In this document: piece by piece, positions 1-7,627 of the stretch
Layout: the number at the start of each line of letters is the position of its first letter
Numbering within the stretch: position 1 is the stretch's first letter
DNA from: Arthrobacter sp. zg-Y769
Lineage (GTDB): Bacteria > Actinomycetota > Actinomycetes > Actinomycetales > Micrococcaceae
Length of the DNA stretch: 64,000 nucleotides
Reading direction: 5' to 3'
Assembly (NCBI RefSeq): GCF_020907405.1
Contig: NZ_JAJJOE010000004.1
Coordinates: 484,591-548,590 of the forward strand
Program-made: the position numbers and the translations under genes
Notes under the pieces: generated by a model
The model's input: only the letters and a program-made list of their open reading frames with translations
Databases searched by the model: none
What the model was told of the DNA's origin: nothing

Positions 1-2
1 TC

Positions 3-584
3 ACCCTGAAGCGGGACAAAAAAGCCCAGACCGTGGCCAGCAGCAGCCCGCAGGCCAATGAGCTCGATGAACTCCAGTACGGCTATGGCGACGGGCCGTG
101 CCTGTACGCAGCGGAGAGTGGAGAGACGACGGTGGTGCCGGATACCCGCACGGGTTCCCGCTGGATCGAGTATTTCGAGGCCATCCACGCCCGGGGCTGT
201 CAGTCCATGCTCGCCGTACCGCTGCTCATTGGCGACGACGGCGGCGCGGCCCTGAACCTCTACGGCAAGAGCACCGGCATCTTCACCGACGGTTTCGTGA
301 CGGCGGCCCAGGAATATGCCATGGAAGCGGCCGTGACGCTGCAGGTTGCCGTTCAGATCGCCAACCACATGGACGTCAGCGACGATCTGCGCAAGGCAAT
401 GGAATCCCGCACGGCCATCGACGTCGCCGTCGGTATCGTGGCCGGCCAGAACCGCTGCAGCCAGGAGGAGGCCTTCGGCATTCTCCGCCGGGCGTCCAGC
501 CACCAGAACATCAAGCTCCGCACCCTGGCTGAACGGCTGGTCGAATCGGTGACCGCAGCCAAAGTGGCAACCCACTTCGCCTAA
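3..584 (+). CDS. GAF-ANTAR domain transcription antitermination regulator (5' partial)
   Basis: The reading frame is already open at the window edge (TLKRDKKAQTVASSS before the first GTG at 33), so the gene begins outside. The visible part holds the second half of a GAF sensor domain (motif DGPCLYAAESGE, then a core ending near LQVAVQIANHM) and a C-terminal ANTAR domain with the typical start ESRTAIDVAVGIVAGQNRCS and the helix AFGILRRASSHQN. ANTAR proteins bind paired RNA hexaloop hairpins and prevent transcription termination. The GAF ligand cannot be read from sequence. It converges on the serine hydrolase gene, with a hairpin between them. Confidence 0.85.
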   Translation, partial: TLKRDKKAQTVASSSPQANELDELQYGYGDGPCLYAAESGETTVVPDTRTGSRWIEYFEAIHARGCQSMLAVPLLIGDDGGAALNLYGKSTGIFTDGFVTAAQEYAMEAAVTLQVAVQIANHMDVSDDLRKAMESRTAIDVAVGIVAGQNRCSQEEAFGILRRASSHQNIKLRTLAERLVESVTAAKVATHFA

Positions 585-587
585 AGA

Positions 588-614
588 GACGGCTTCGGCG
601 CTGCAGGCGCCGTC
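588..614. terminator. Hairpin between convergent genes
   Basis: GACGGC and GCCGTC flank an inner GGCGC/GCGCC stem directly after the ANTAR stop codon and before the stop of the convergent hydrolase. There is no U-tract, so termination is inferred from position. Confidence 0.4.
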
Positions 615-626
615 GTCGCTCAGCGG

Positions 627-1754
627 CTACAGACTCCCCCGCAGCTCCCCGAACGGCTCCCAGAAAAAGTCGAAGTGCTCCTGCGGGCTGCCCAGGAACC
701 GCTGGGTGAAGACGACGCCGATGTCCCCGCCCGGATAGACCGCGGCGCTGGTTCCGGACCCGCCGGCCCAGCCCCACATGCCGGGCTCGGACCACGGCTG
801 GCCAAGGCCGGTCTGCACCGCGGTCATAAAGCCCCAGGACTCCTCCGGGCCGGCCATTTCGGCCATACCCACCTGCTGCGGAGAGGTCAACTGGTCCACG
901 GTCATCTGATGCCGCAGTTCGGCGGGCAGCACCGTGTCATCCGCCAGTCCGGCAAGGAAGCGCAGGAAGTCCGGCACGGTGGAGACCATGCCGCCGCCCA
1001 GGGAGGCAAACTTCGGCGGGCACGCCAGCGCATCCCGGTAGGAGACCGCTTCGAACAGCCCGCCGTCGTCGTTGGCCGCATACACTCCCGGGAACTGTTC
1101 GGTTCCGGTGGGGAAGCCGGTGCCGGTGAGCCCGAACGGGACGCTGATCCGGTCCTGCACCAACTGGCCCAGGGGTGTGACGGCGGCGGCGGCAAGCAGG
1201 ACCGAGAGTACGTCCGCGCTGGCGTGGTACATCCAGCGCTCCCCCGGCTGATAGGCCAGCGGCAGGCTGCCGAGCCGCGTGAGGTACTCCTCGGGGGTCA
1301 TGTCCGGAGGATTGGGGCCCCAAAGGAAATCCTGGGTTGCCGCCACATACGGGGTCGGGTCAAAGTCGATACCCAGTCCTGCAGTGAAAGTCAGCAGGTG
1401 GCGCACGGTGACGGGACCGCGGGCCGGGACCGTCAGGGTCAGCGGGGCGTCCGGGGTGGCCAGGACCCGCAGGTTGGCGAGCGCGGGCAGCCAACGGCCG
1501 ACTTCGTCGTCCAAACCTATCGTCCCGTCCGCCACTAGGCTCATGGCCAGGGCTCCGCCGACCAGCTTGCTCAGCGAGGAGATCCGGAACGGCGTGTCCT
1601 CGCTCATCGGCCCGGACTGCTCCAGGTCCAGGGCGCCGGTGGCGAAGATTTCGGTCTGCCCGTTGACCCGGACGCCGGCCACCAGCCCCGGGCACCAGCC
1701 CGATTGGACGGTCTCGGTCAGCCTGTCCCAGAGGGGTGCGGCGATGCCTGGCAT
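627..1754 (-). CDS. Beta-lactamase-family serine hydrolase (class C/esterase type)
   Basis: A 375-residue protein of the class C beta-lactamase/penicillin-binding/EstB esterase fold. The SxxK motif is visible as SLSK at residues 60-63, giving the nucleophile Ser60 and Lys63. The second motif position is a YHA triplet near residue 177 in place of YxN, and the third is WAGGSGT near the C-terminus in place of KTG or HxG. These replacements are usual in esterases and peptidases of the family and argue against a true beta-lactamase. No signal peptide is seen, so it is probably cytoplasmic. It stands alone; the substrate is unknown. Confidence 0.8.
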   Translation of the reverse strand: MPGIAAPLWDRLTETVQSGWCPGLVAGVRVNGQTEIFATGALDLEQSGPMSEDTPFRISSLSKLVGGALAMSLVADGTIGLDDEVGRWLPALANLRVLATPDAPLTLTVPARGPVTVRHLLTFTAGLGIDFDPTPYVAATQDFLWGPNPPDMTPEEYLTRLGSLPLAYQPGERWMYHASADVLSVLLAAAAVTPLGQLVQDRISVPFGLTGTGFPTGTEQFPGVYAANDDGGLFEAVSYRDALACPPKFASLGGGMVSTVPDFLRFLAGLADDTVLPAELRHQMTVDQLTSPQQVGMAEMAGPEESWGFMTAVQTGLGQPWSEPGMWGWAGGSGTSAAVYPGGDIGVVFTQRFLGSPQEHFDFFWEPFGELRGSL

Positions 1755-1847
1755 GCCTCAACTGTCCGCTTGCCCCGGGGACAGAGTCAACGGACAAGGG
1801 GTCAGCGTGCACGGAAGCGGACGATTGCGCACCGCCCCGGCCGCCAA

Positions 1848-2414
1848 CTACCCCTTGTGTTCCCGCACGGCAGCATAAATAAGCAGGTCCCGGCGCTGCC
1901 CGGAAATCTCCATATAGCTGCGCAGCAGTCCCTCCCGCTCGAAGCCGGCAAGTTCGGCCGACCGGATCGATGCGGCGTTCCACGGCTCGATGTACGCTTC
2001 CACGCGGTGCAGTTCCGGAATGCTCCAGGCGAAATCCAGCAGTGCCCGCAGGGCGTGGGCGGCAAACCGGTGGCCCCGGGCGGTCGGCATGATGCCGTAG
2101 CCGGCCTGGGCACGGCCGTGCTGCAGCTCCCACCCCCAGAGTCCAATCTGCCCCACGCACCGGTCGGTTTCGGCGTCCGCGACGGCAAAGGAAAAGCCTG
2201 TTCCCGCGGTGTGCCGCTGCCGCTGCTGTTCCAGCCACTCCAAGGCCTGCCCGTGGGTTGCCCGCGCCGGAAGGGTTCCCACCGTGGGGACGTACTTGTC
2301 CTGGGCCAGGTCCATGGCCATCCCGACGTCGGTGTCCCGGAACGCGCGCAGCCTCACGTTGGCATACTGCGGCTCGACCGAAGGCCATGCGGGGATGCCC
2401 GTACTGGTTTCCAT
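1848..2414 (-). CDS. GNAT family N-acetyltransferase (RimJ/RimL-like)
   Basis: A 188-residue acetyl-CoA-dependent transferase. It begins with VRLRAFRDTDV, the first strand and helix of RimJ/RimL-type GNATs, and has the beta-bulge segment VGQIGLWGWEL, the acetyl-CoA loop region GYGIMPTARGHRFA and the C-terminal motif VEAYIEPWNAASIRSAELAG with a following GF. Proteins of this group acetylate protein N-termini or small amines; the substrate here is not predictable. It lies 90 nt after the hydrolase gene on the same strand and could share its transcript. Confidence 0.85.
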   Translation of the reverse strand: METSTGIPAWPSVEPQYANVRLRAFRDTDVGMAMDLAQDKYVPTVGTLPARATHGQALEWLEQQRQRHTAGTGFSFAVADAETDRCVGQIGLWGWELQHGRAQAGYGIMPTARGHRFAAHALRALLDFAWSIPELHRVEAYIEPWNAASIRSAELAGFEREGLLRSYMEISGQRRDLLIYAAVREHKG

Positions 2415-2470
2415 GGCGACAGCCTGCCACAGCCATGCTTCCGCTGACCGGAGGCACGGCTCGCCGCGGA

Positions 2471-2605
2471 CTAATCCAGCACGGCAGTGGCTTCAATTTC
2501 CACGAGGACCCCGGGTTCGTAGAGCTGCACCACCTCGATCAGCGGGGCCGGCGGAAGCGGCGTCGGCAACCCGATCTCCCCAGCCACCGCCTGGGTCCCG
2601 GTCCG
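2471..2605 (-). pseudogene. RidA/YjgF-family C-terminal remnant
   Basis: Read on the minus strand, the 40-odd codons before the TAG at 2471-2473 give a tail with PLIEVVQLYEPGVLVEIEAT, which matches the last two strands of RidA enamine/imine deaminases (hydrophobic-x-V, then LVEIEA). The remaining two thirds of the roughly 130-residue family are absent: upstream lies the promoter and operator region of the persulfide cluster. There is no start codon or ribosome site in a sensible place. I read it as a broken gene cut off when the neighbouring cluster was joined here. Confidence 0.55.
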
Positions 2606-2630
2606 TTTATATCGTGCGGTCAAGTTTGCG

Positions 2631-2683
2631 CTATACCCCCATGGGTATTACGGTGGCTGTGAACCTATACCCCTAGGGGTATC
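2631..2683. promoter_or_regulatory. Two CstR/CsoR-type operators upstream of the persulfide cluster
   Basis: Two near-identical sites lie just ahead of the first gene: TATACCCCCATGGGTATTA (from 2632) and the perfect palindrome ATACCCCTAGGGGTAT (2667-2682). This G-tract/C-tract dyad with flanking TAT/ATA is the known operator type of the CsoR/CstR family, one member of which is encoded at 4101-4358. A related site lies at 4388-4407. Binding is inferred from the family. Confidence 0.75.
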
Positions 2684-2705
2684 AGATAGACACTCAAGGA
2701 GACCC

Positions 2706-4097
2706 ATGCTGCTCGAGCGCATCTACGACGAGGACCTGGCCCAGGCCAGCTACCTCATCGGCTGCCAGCGCACCGGCGAGGCCGTGGTGGTGGACGCCCG
2801 CCGCGACATCAGCACCTACCTGCGACTCGCGGCCGCGAACGGCCTGCGTATTGCCGCTGTCACCGAAACGCACATTCACGCCGATTACCTCTCCGGCACG
2901 CGCGAGCTGGCCGCCGCCACCGGTGCCGAGATGTACGTTTCGGGTGAGGGCGGCAGGGACTGGCAGTACCGGTTCGAGGCCGCCCGCCTGCACGACGGCG
3001 ACACGATCCGCCTCGGCAACGTCACCCTCAAGGCGCTGCACACCCCGGGCCACACCCCCGAACACCTCTCCTTCCTGGTGACCGACGGCGCCTTTGCCGA
3101 CACACCCGGCTACCTGCTCTCCGGCGACTTCGTGTTTTCCGGGGACCTGGGCCGGCCCGACCTGCTGGACGAGGCAGCCGGCGGCGTCGACACCCGCTTC
3201 GAAGGTGCCCGGCAGATCTTCCGCAGCCTGCAGGAGAAGTTCCTTTCCCTGCCGGACCACGTCCAGGTCTACCCCGGCCACGGCTCGGGCAGCGCCTGCG
3301 GCAAGGCGCTGGGCGCGCTGCCCTCCACCACCGTGGGCTACGAACGCCTCTATGCCTGGTGGGGCAAGCACCTCGCCGCCGGCGATGAACAGGGCTTCGT
3401 GGACGAACTGCTCGACGGCCAGCCCGACGCGCATGCCTACTTCGGCCGGATGAAGCGCGAAAACCGGCAGGGACCGGCGGTGATGGGCGACCGCGCCCCG
3501 CTGCCGGGACTTGCCGCCGACGACGTCGCACGCCGCCTCGCGCAGGACACCGCCACGTTCGTGGACACCCGTCCGCACACGGAGGTGCATTGGGGCACCG
3601 TGGCCGGGGCGCTGAACATCCCGGCCGGCAAGAAGACCGCCAGCTTCGGCGCGTGGGCCGTTGATCCCGAAACCGACGAGCGCCCGCTGGTGCTGCTCGC
3701 ATCCGACCAGGACGCCGCGCAGGAAATGTGGGACCAGCTGGTCCGCGTCGGCGTCGACCGGGTGGCCGGCTACATCACCAGCCTGGACGGTCTTCCGCAG
3801 ACCACGCCGCGGCTGATCCAGCCGGAGGAACTGGAAGGGTTCGACGCCGCCCTGGTCCTGGACGTCCGCAACCGCACCGAGCACTCGGCCGGGCACATCC
3901 CCGGCTCCCGGCAGCTCAGCGCCGGCCGGGTGCTGTGGAACCTGGACCAGCTGCCCGCCGAGGGGACCATCGTGACGTACTGCCAGAGCGGTGTGCGGAA
4001 CTCCGTGGCCGCCAGTACCCTGCGCCGTGCCGGATACGACGTCCTCGAACTGGACGGCAGCTACGCCGGCTGGATCCGCTCAGACCGGAGCGCTTAG
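2706..4097 (+). CDS. Persulfide dioxygenase-rhodanese fusion (CstB-like MBL-fold protein)
   Basis: A 463-residue protein with the three-part layout of staphylococcal CstB. Residues 1-240 are an ETHE1-like metallo-beta-lactamase domain with iron ligands in THIHAD (His56, His58, Asp60), HTPGH (His112), SGDFVF (Asp141) and YPGHG (His192). Residues 270-360 are a degenerate rhodanese domain whose active loop (LLASDQDA) has no cysteine. Residues 370-463 are a second rhodanese with catalytic Cys426 in TYCQSG. It should oxidise low-molecular-weight persulfides to sulfite or thiosulfate. Strong ribosome site (AAGGAG) and two operators precede it; it leads a cluster of rhodanese and sulfite-exporter genes. 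Confidence 0.88.
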   Translation: MLLERIYDEDLAQASYLIGCQRTGEAVVVDARRDISTYLRLAAANGLRIAAVTETHIHADYLSGTRELAAATGAEMYVSGEGGRDWQYRFEAARLHDGDTIRLGNVTLKALHTPGHTPEHLSFLVTDGAFADTPGYLLSGDFVFSGDLGRPDLLDEAAGGVDTRFEGARQIFRSLQEKFLSLPDHVQVYPGHGSGSACGKALGALPSTTVGYERLYAWWGKHLAAGDEQGFVDELLDGQPDAHAYFGRMKRENRQGPAVMGDRAPLPGLAADDVARRLAQDTATFVDTRPHTEVHWGTVAGALNIPAGKKTASFGAWAVDPETDERPLVLLASDQDAAQEMWDQLVRVGVDRVAGYITSLDGLPQTTPRLIQPEELEGFDAALVLDVRNRTEHSAGHIPGSRQLSAGRVLWNLDQLPAEGTIVTYCQSGVRNSVAASTLRRAGYDVLELDGSYAGWIRSDRSA

Positions 4098-4100
4098 CGC

Positions 4101-4407
<307 letters not shown>

Positions 4408-4448
4408 CCCCCCCCCTTCCAGTTTCCACCCTCCAGAAATGAGCCCTC

Positions 4449-5039
4449 ATGTCTTCCTCCACCTCCGCCACCACCGCGCTTGACGCCGCCACCCTGCAGA
4501 ACTGGATGACCCGGCACGAGGACCTCGTAATCCTCGATGTCCGCTCCGCCGCCGAGTTCGAGAGCATGCACATTCCCGGCTCCTACAACGTGCCGCTGCC
4601 GCTGCTGGCCGAACACGCAGACGAAGTGGCCGAGCGTCTGGGCAGCCGCGTGGTGCTGGCCTGCCAGTCCGGCGTCCGCGCCGAACAGGCCCGCGGGCGC
4701 CTCGCCGGTGCCGGCATCAACTCCGCCCAGGTCCTCACCGGCGGTGTGCCCGGTTTCGCGGCGGCCGGCGGCGACGTCGTCCGCGGCGCGCAGCGCTGGT
4801 CGATGGAACGCCAGGTCCGGATGGCCGCAGGCTCCCTGGTGATCGCCGGCCTCGCCGGCGGCCGGTTTGTTTCCCCCAAGCTGCGCCTGCTCGCCGGGGG
4901 CATCGGTGCGGGGCTGACGTTCTCCGCTGCAACCAACACCTGCGCCATGGGCCAGGCCCTGTCGAAGATGCCGTGGAATAAGGCTGCCTCCGAACCCACC
5001 GCGCAGTCGGCCATCAGCCAGTTGCCCGCCGTCCGCTAA
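4449..5039 (+). CDS. Rhodanese-like sulfurtransferase with C-terminal DUF2892 membrane segment
   Basis: A 196-residue protein. Residues 10-105 form one rhodanese domain (VILDVRSAAEFE, IPGSYNVPL) with the active-site loop ACQSGVR and catalytic Cys72. Residues 115-180 form a DUF2892-like module with two hydrophobic stretches (AAGSLVIAGLAGG and LLAGGIGAGLTFSAAT), followed by CAMG, which would tether the enzyme to the membrane. It should pass sulfane sulfur from or to thiols. It lies upstream of the TauE/SafE exporter by 64 nt and downstream of the operator at 4388, so the two are likely one transcript. Confidence 0.85.
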   Translation: MSSSTSATTALDAATLQNWMTRHEDLVILDVRSAAEFESMHIPGSYNVPLPLLAEHADEVAERLGSRVVLACQSGVRAEQARGRLAGAGINSAQVLTGGVPGFAAAGGDVVRGAQRWSMERQVRMAAGSLVIAGLAGGRFVSPKLRLLAGGIGAGLTFSAATNTCAMGQALSKMPWNKAASEPTAQSAISQLPAVR

Positions 5040-5103
5040 GCGCCGCCACTCGGCGCTCCAGCCGCCGTCCGGCACGCAGCCAGCACCACCAAGGACACCA
5101 TCC

Positions 5104-5859
5104 ATGACCGTTACCCTCGCCGCGACCCTGCTGCTTTCAGTGCTGATCGGGCTTTCGCTCGGCCTGCTCGGCGGCGGCGGTTCCATCCTCACCGTTCCGA
5201 TCCTGACCTACGTTGCCGGACTCAGCTCCCGGGAAGCCATCGCCGCTTCACTGTTCGTGGTGGGCGCGACGTCGGCCGTCAGTGCCGTCGGACACGCACG
5301 CAGGGGCCGGGTGAAGTGGCGCACCGGGCTGCTTTTCGGGGCCGCCGGCATGGCCGGGGCATTTGCCGGCGGACTGCTCGGCGGGCACATTCCGGGGACG
5401 GTGCTGATGGTCGCTTTCGCCCTGATGATGATTGCCACCTCGGCGGCCATGATCCGCGGGCGCAAGAGCGGTGCCGCCGCGCCCTCCACCCAGGAGCTCC
5501 CGGTGGGGAAGGTTATTGGCGAAGGCCTGATAGTCGGCCTGGTGACCGGGCTGGTGGGAGCCGGCGGCGGGTTCCTGGTGGTCCCGGCGCTGGCCCTGCT
5601 GGGCGGGCTCTCCATGCCCGTGGCGGTGGGAACCTCGCTGGTGGTCATTGCCATGAAGTCCTTCGCCGGACTGGCCGGCTACCTCACCACGGTGTCGCTG
5701 GACTGGACCCTGGTGGGCGGCGTCACCGCCGCGGCCATGGTCGGGTCGCTGCTCGGCGCCCGCCTGGTGGGCCGGATTCCGGAGGCGGCGCTGCGCCGGG
5801 GCTTCGGGTTCTTCGTGCTGGTGATGGGTATTTTCGTGCTGGCCATGGAGCTGCTGTAA
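5104..5859 (+). CDS. TauE/SafE family sulfite/sulfonate exporter
   Basis: A 251-residue polytopic membrane protein of the TauE/SafE (DUF81) family, with about eight hydrophobic helices and the two internal repeats of the family, each opening with a glycine-rich helix (SLGLLGGGGSILTVPIL and GLVTGLVGAGGGFLVVPAL). Family members move sulfite or sulfur organoanions outward. As the last gene of the persulfide cluster it would remove the sulfite made by the dioxygenase. Ribosome site AAGGAC precedes the ATG. Confidence 0.88.
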   Translation: MTVTLAATLLLSVLIGLSLGLLGGGGSILTVPILTYVAGLSSREAIAASLFVVGATSAVSAVGHARRGRVKWRTGLLFGAAGMAGAFAGGLLGGHIPGTVLMVAFALMMIATSAAMIRGRKSGAAAPSTQELPVGKVIGEGLIVGLVTGLVGAGGGFLVVPALALLGGLSMPVAVGTSLVVIAMKSFAGLAGYLTTVSLDWTLVGGVTAAAMVGSLLGARLVGRIPEAALRRGFGFFVLVMGIFVLAMELL

Positions 5860-5899
5860 CAGGCACATCCATCTTTGCTGACAGGTCCCAGGTGAACGG

Positions 5900-5950
5900 G
5901 TGAGCAGATAACGGGCTTATCCCCGCGGAATTACCCCGTTATCTGCTCAC
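5900..5950. repeat. Dispersed palindromic repeat, copy 1
   Basis: A perfect 16-bp inverted repeat, GTGAGCAGATAACGGG (5900-5915) and its complement (5935-5950), encloses a 19-nt loop with a CCGCGG core. A homologous element lies at 13065-13153 in the opposite orientation. It sits between the exporter and the convergent DUF2254 gene, so it could also act as a terminator, but the loop is conserved between copies, which suggests a mobile or REP-like element. Confidence 0.75.
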
Positions 5951-6030
5951 TAGATACCGTGTCCTGCAGCAATGCGCGACGACGGGGAGCTCCGCGCCAG
6001 GCCGCCCTGCGGCACCCCGGGATTCGTCCC

Positions 6031-7413
6031 CTAAACCGACCGGGTCTCGCCCGCCCGGTCCGCAAAGGCGGACTCCAGGTCCCCGGCCAGGGCTTCCTCC
6101 ACCCGTCGGGCCATGTCGCGGACTTCCTGTCTGTCAGCCACCGCCAAATCCCGTGCCGTGTTCTCCAGCACCAGTGAGGACTGCCGGCGGATCTCCTCGC
6201 GCTGGTCATCATTGACCGCATTGGCTGCGCAGTCACGCAGCAGGCGCTGCACGGCGGTGAGCACAATCGGCTCCGAATGGGCGAAGCGGCGGACCGGCCC
6301 GCAGACCAGGTCCATGAAATACCGGTAGTCGCGGCCCACGGTGACCAGGCGCAGTACGCCGTCGCTGTCCTTTTCTCCCTCCGGGCCCAGCCGCCGGCGC
6401 GAGATATCCACCAGGAGGTCCGCGCAGTAGCCCAGGGCGTGCGCGGCGGTGATCGGATCGTTGATGCTCGGGGAAGTAGCCTTCACGGCGATGTCCGTCA
6501 GCTGGCGCAGCCCCAGCGCGGCATCCTGCTCCGGAGTGCGTTCGTAGCCGATCTCCAGGGCTTCCGCCAAGGCGGCCCGCACGGCACCCGGCGGCACCGG
6601 GACGCCGTCGTCGCTCCAGGCCCTCGCCACGGGCGTTCCGATGGTGACGTGGTCACCCGGCTGCACCTCGATCCGCAGAGTCAGCCCGTGGCGCTGCAGC
6701 ACCTGGACCAGGGGCTTTGCGTGCACTGCCTGCACGATCCCGCTGCTCCCGGCCGGAACCGGAGTGCCGCCGTCGGGCACGGGAAAGTCCTGCACCTCGC
6801 CGGTTTCGGACTCCGGATAGGTGTCGCGCAGCACGGCCAGGCAGCCCTGGTGCGCGTTGAGCATCATGGTGTCCACCCGCAGGGACCGGGTGATGTGCCC
6901 AATAAACAGCAGCAGCACCACACCGCTGGCAATTCCCAGTATGTAGACCAGCCCCACCACCAGCACGGGGACGGGCCGGTCCGCGTCCATGCCGTGCAGG
7001 CCGGTGATGGAGACCATGAAGGTCCCCATCAGCACACCCAAAATGGCCTGGGTGCGGGAATCCCGGGCGAACTCACGCAGCAGGCGGGGCGAAAACTGCT
7101 GCGAGGCCAGCTGGAGGGCCACCACGGTCAGCGAGAAGGTCACGGTGGCGGCGGTCATAACGCTGGTGGCCACGGTCTGCAGCAGGCTGCTCGCCGCGTC
7201 GACGCCGGTAGGCCAGATCCAGCGCGCCCACGCGGCGTCGTCCCCCGGGCGGACCCGCAGCAGCAGCAGGGTCAGCAGCACCGCTGCAAGCGAGGCGCAG
7301 GTGGGCCAGAACCAGAGTGAGGCCCTCAGCGCGTCCCGGGACACCCGGATCCGCGGCTCCGGACCGGGATGACGCGGCGTGAAGGTGGACGAACCATGGT
7401 CGGTATTGCTCAT
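6031..7413 (-). CDS. DUF2254 family membrane protein
   Basis: A 460-residue protein of the DUF2254 family. Four hydrophobic helices lie in the first 170 residues (starting SLWFWPTCASLAAVLLTLLL; ending VYILGIASGVVLLLFIGHI), with the family segment TFSLTVVALQLASQQFSPRL between them. The remaining 290 residues are soluble and include the conserved stretch IAVKATSPSINDPITA. The function of the family is not established; members are found in many bacteria as single genes. Ribosome site AAGGGG precedes the ATG. No operon partner. Confidence 0.8.
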   Translation of the reverse strand: MSNTDHGSSTFTPRHPGPEPRIRVSRDALRASLWFWPTCASLAAVLLTLLLLRVRPGDDAAWARWIWPTGVDAASSLLQTVATSVMTAATVTFSLTVVALQLASQQFSPRLLREFARDSRTQAILGVLMGTFMVSITGLHGMDADRPVPVLVVGLVYILGIASGVVLLLFIGHITRSLRVDTMMLNAHQGCLAVLRDTYPESETGEVQDFPVPDGGTPVPAGSSGIVQAVHAKPLVQVLQRHGLTLRIEVQPGDHVTIGTPVARAWSDDGVPVPPGAVRAALAEALEIGYERTPEQDAALGLRQLTDIAVKATSPSINDPITAAHALGYCADLLVDISRRRLGPEGEKDSDGVLRLVTVGRDYRYFMDLVCGPVRRFAHSEPIVLTAVQRLLRDCAANAVNDDQREEIRRQSSLVLENTARDLAVADRQEVRDMARRVEEALAGDLESAFADRAGETRSV

Positions 7414-7578
7414 CGGCGCCCCTTGGGAAGTGGAATCTCAACCACCTTTCATTGTGCCCCGGGTTCGCCGTTGCTCGCTCCCGATCGGGAGGCTGGAAGA
7501 GGACCTCGTCACCTTTCCCCATGAGATCGGTCACCAGGGGGCGCATATGGTCAGGACGGCAAAAAGCCCGGACGTAAC

Positions 7579-7594
7579 GTTGATTTAAATCAAC
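7579..7594. promoter_or_regulatory. Palindromic operator upstream of MFS/MarR operon
   Basis: GTTGATTTAAATCAAC is a perfect 16-bp palindrome 33 nt upstream of the MFS start codon. Its AT-rich, TTGA/TCAA half-sites are typical of MarR-family operators, and the second gene of the operon encodes a MarR protein, so autoregulation by drug-sensitive repression is likely. Confidence 0.65.
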
Positions 7595-7627
7595 TTTTGA
7601 CCATTGTTTCGGCCTTTTGGAGTACGC

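Noticed and set aside
627..1754. Calling the serine hydrolase an AmpC beta-lactamase
   Set aside because: The second and third active-site motifs are YHA and WAG, not YxN and KTG, and there is no signal peptide.
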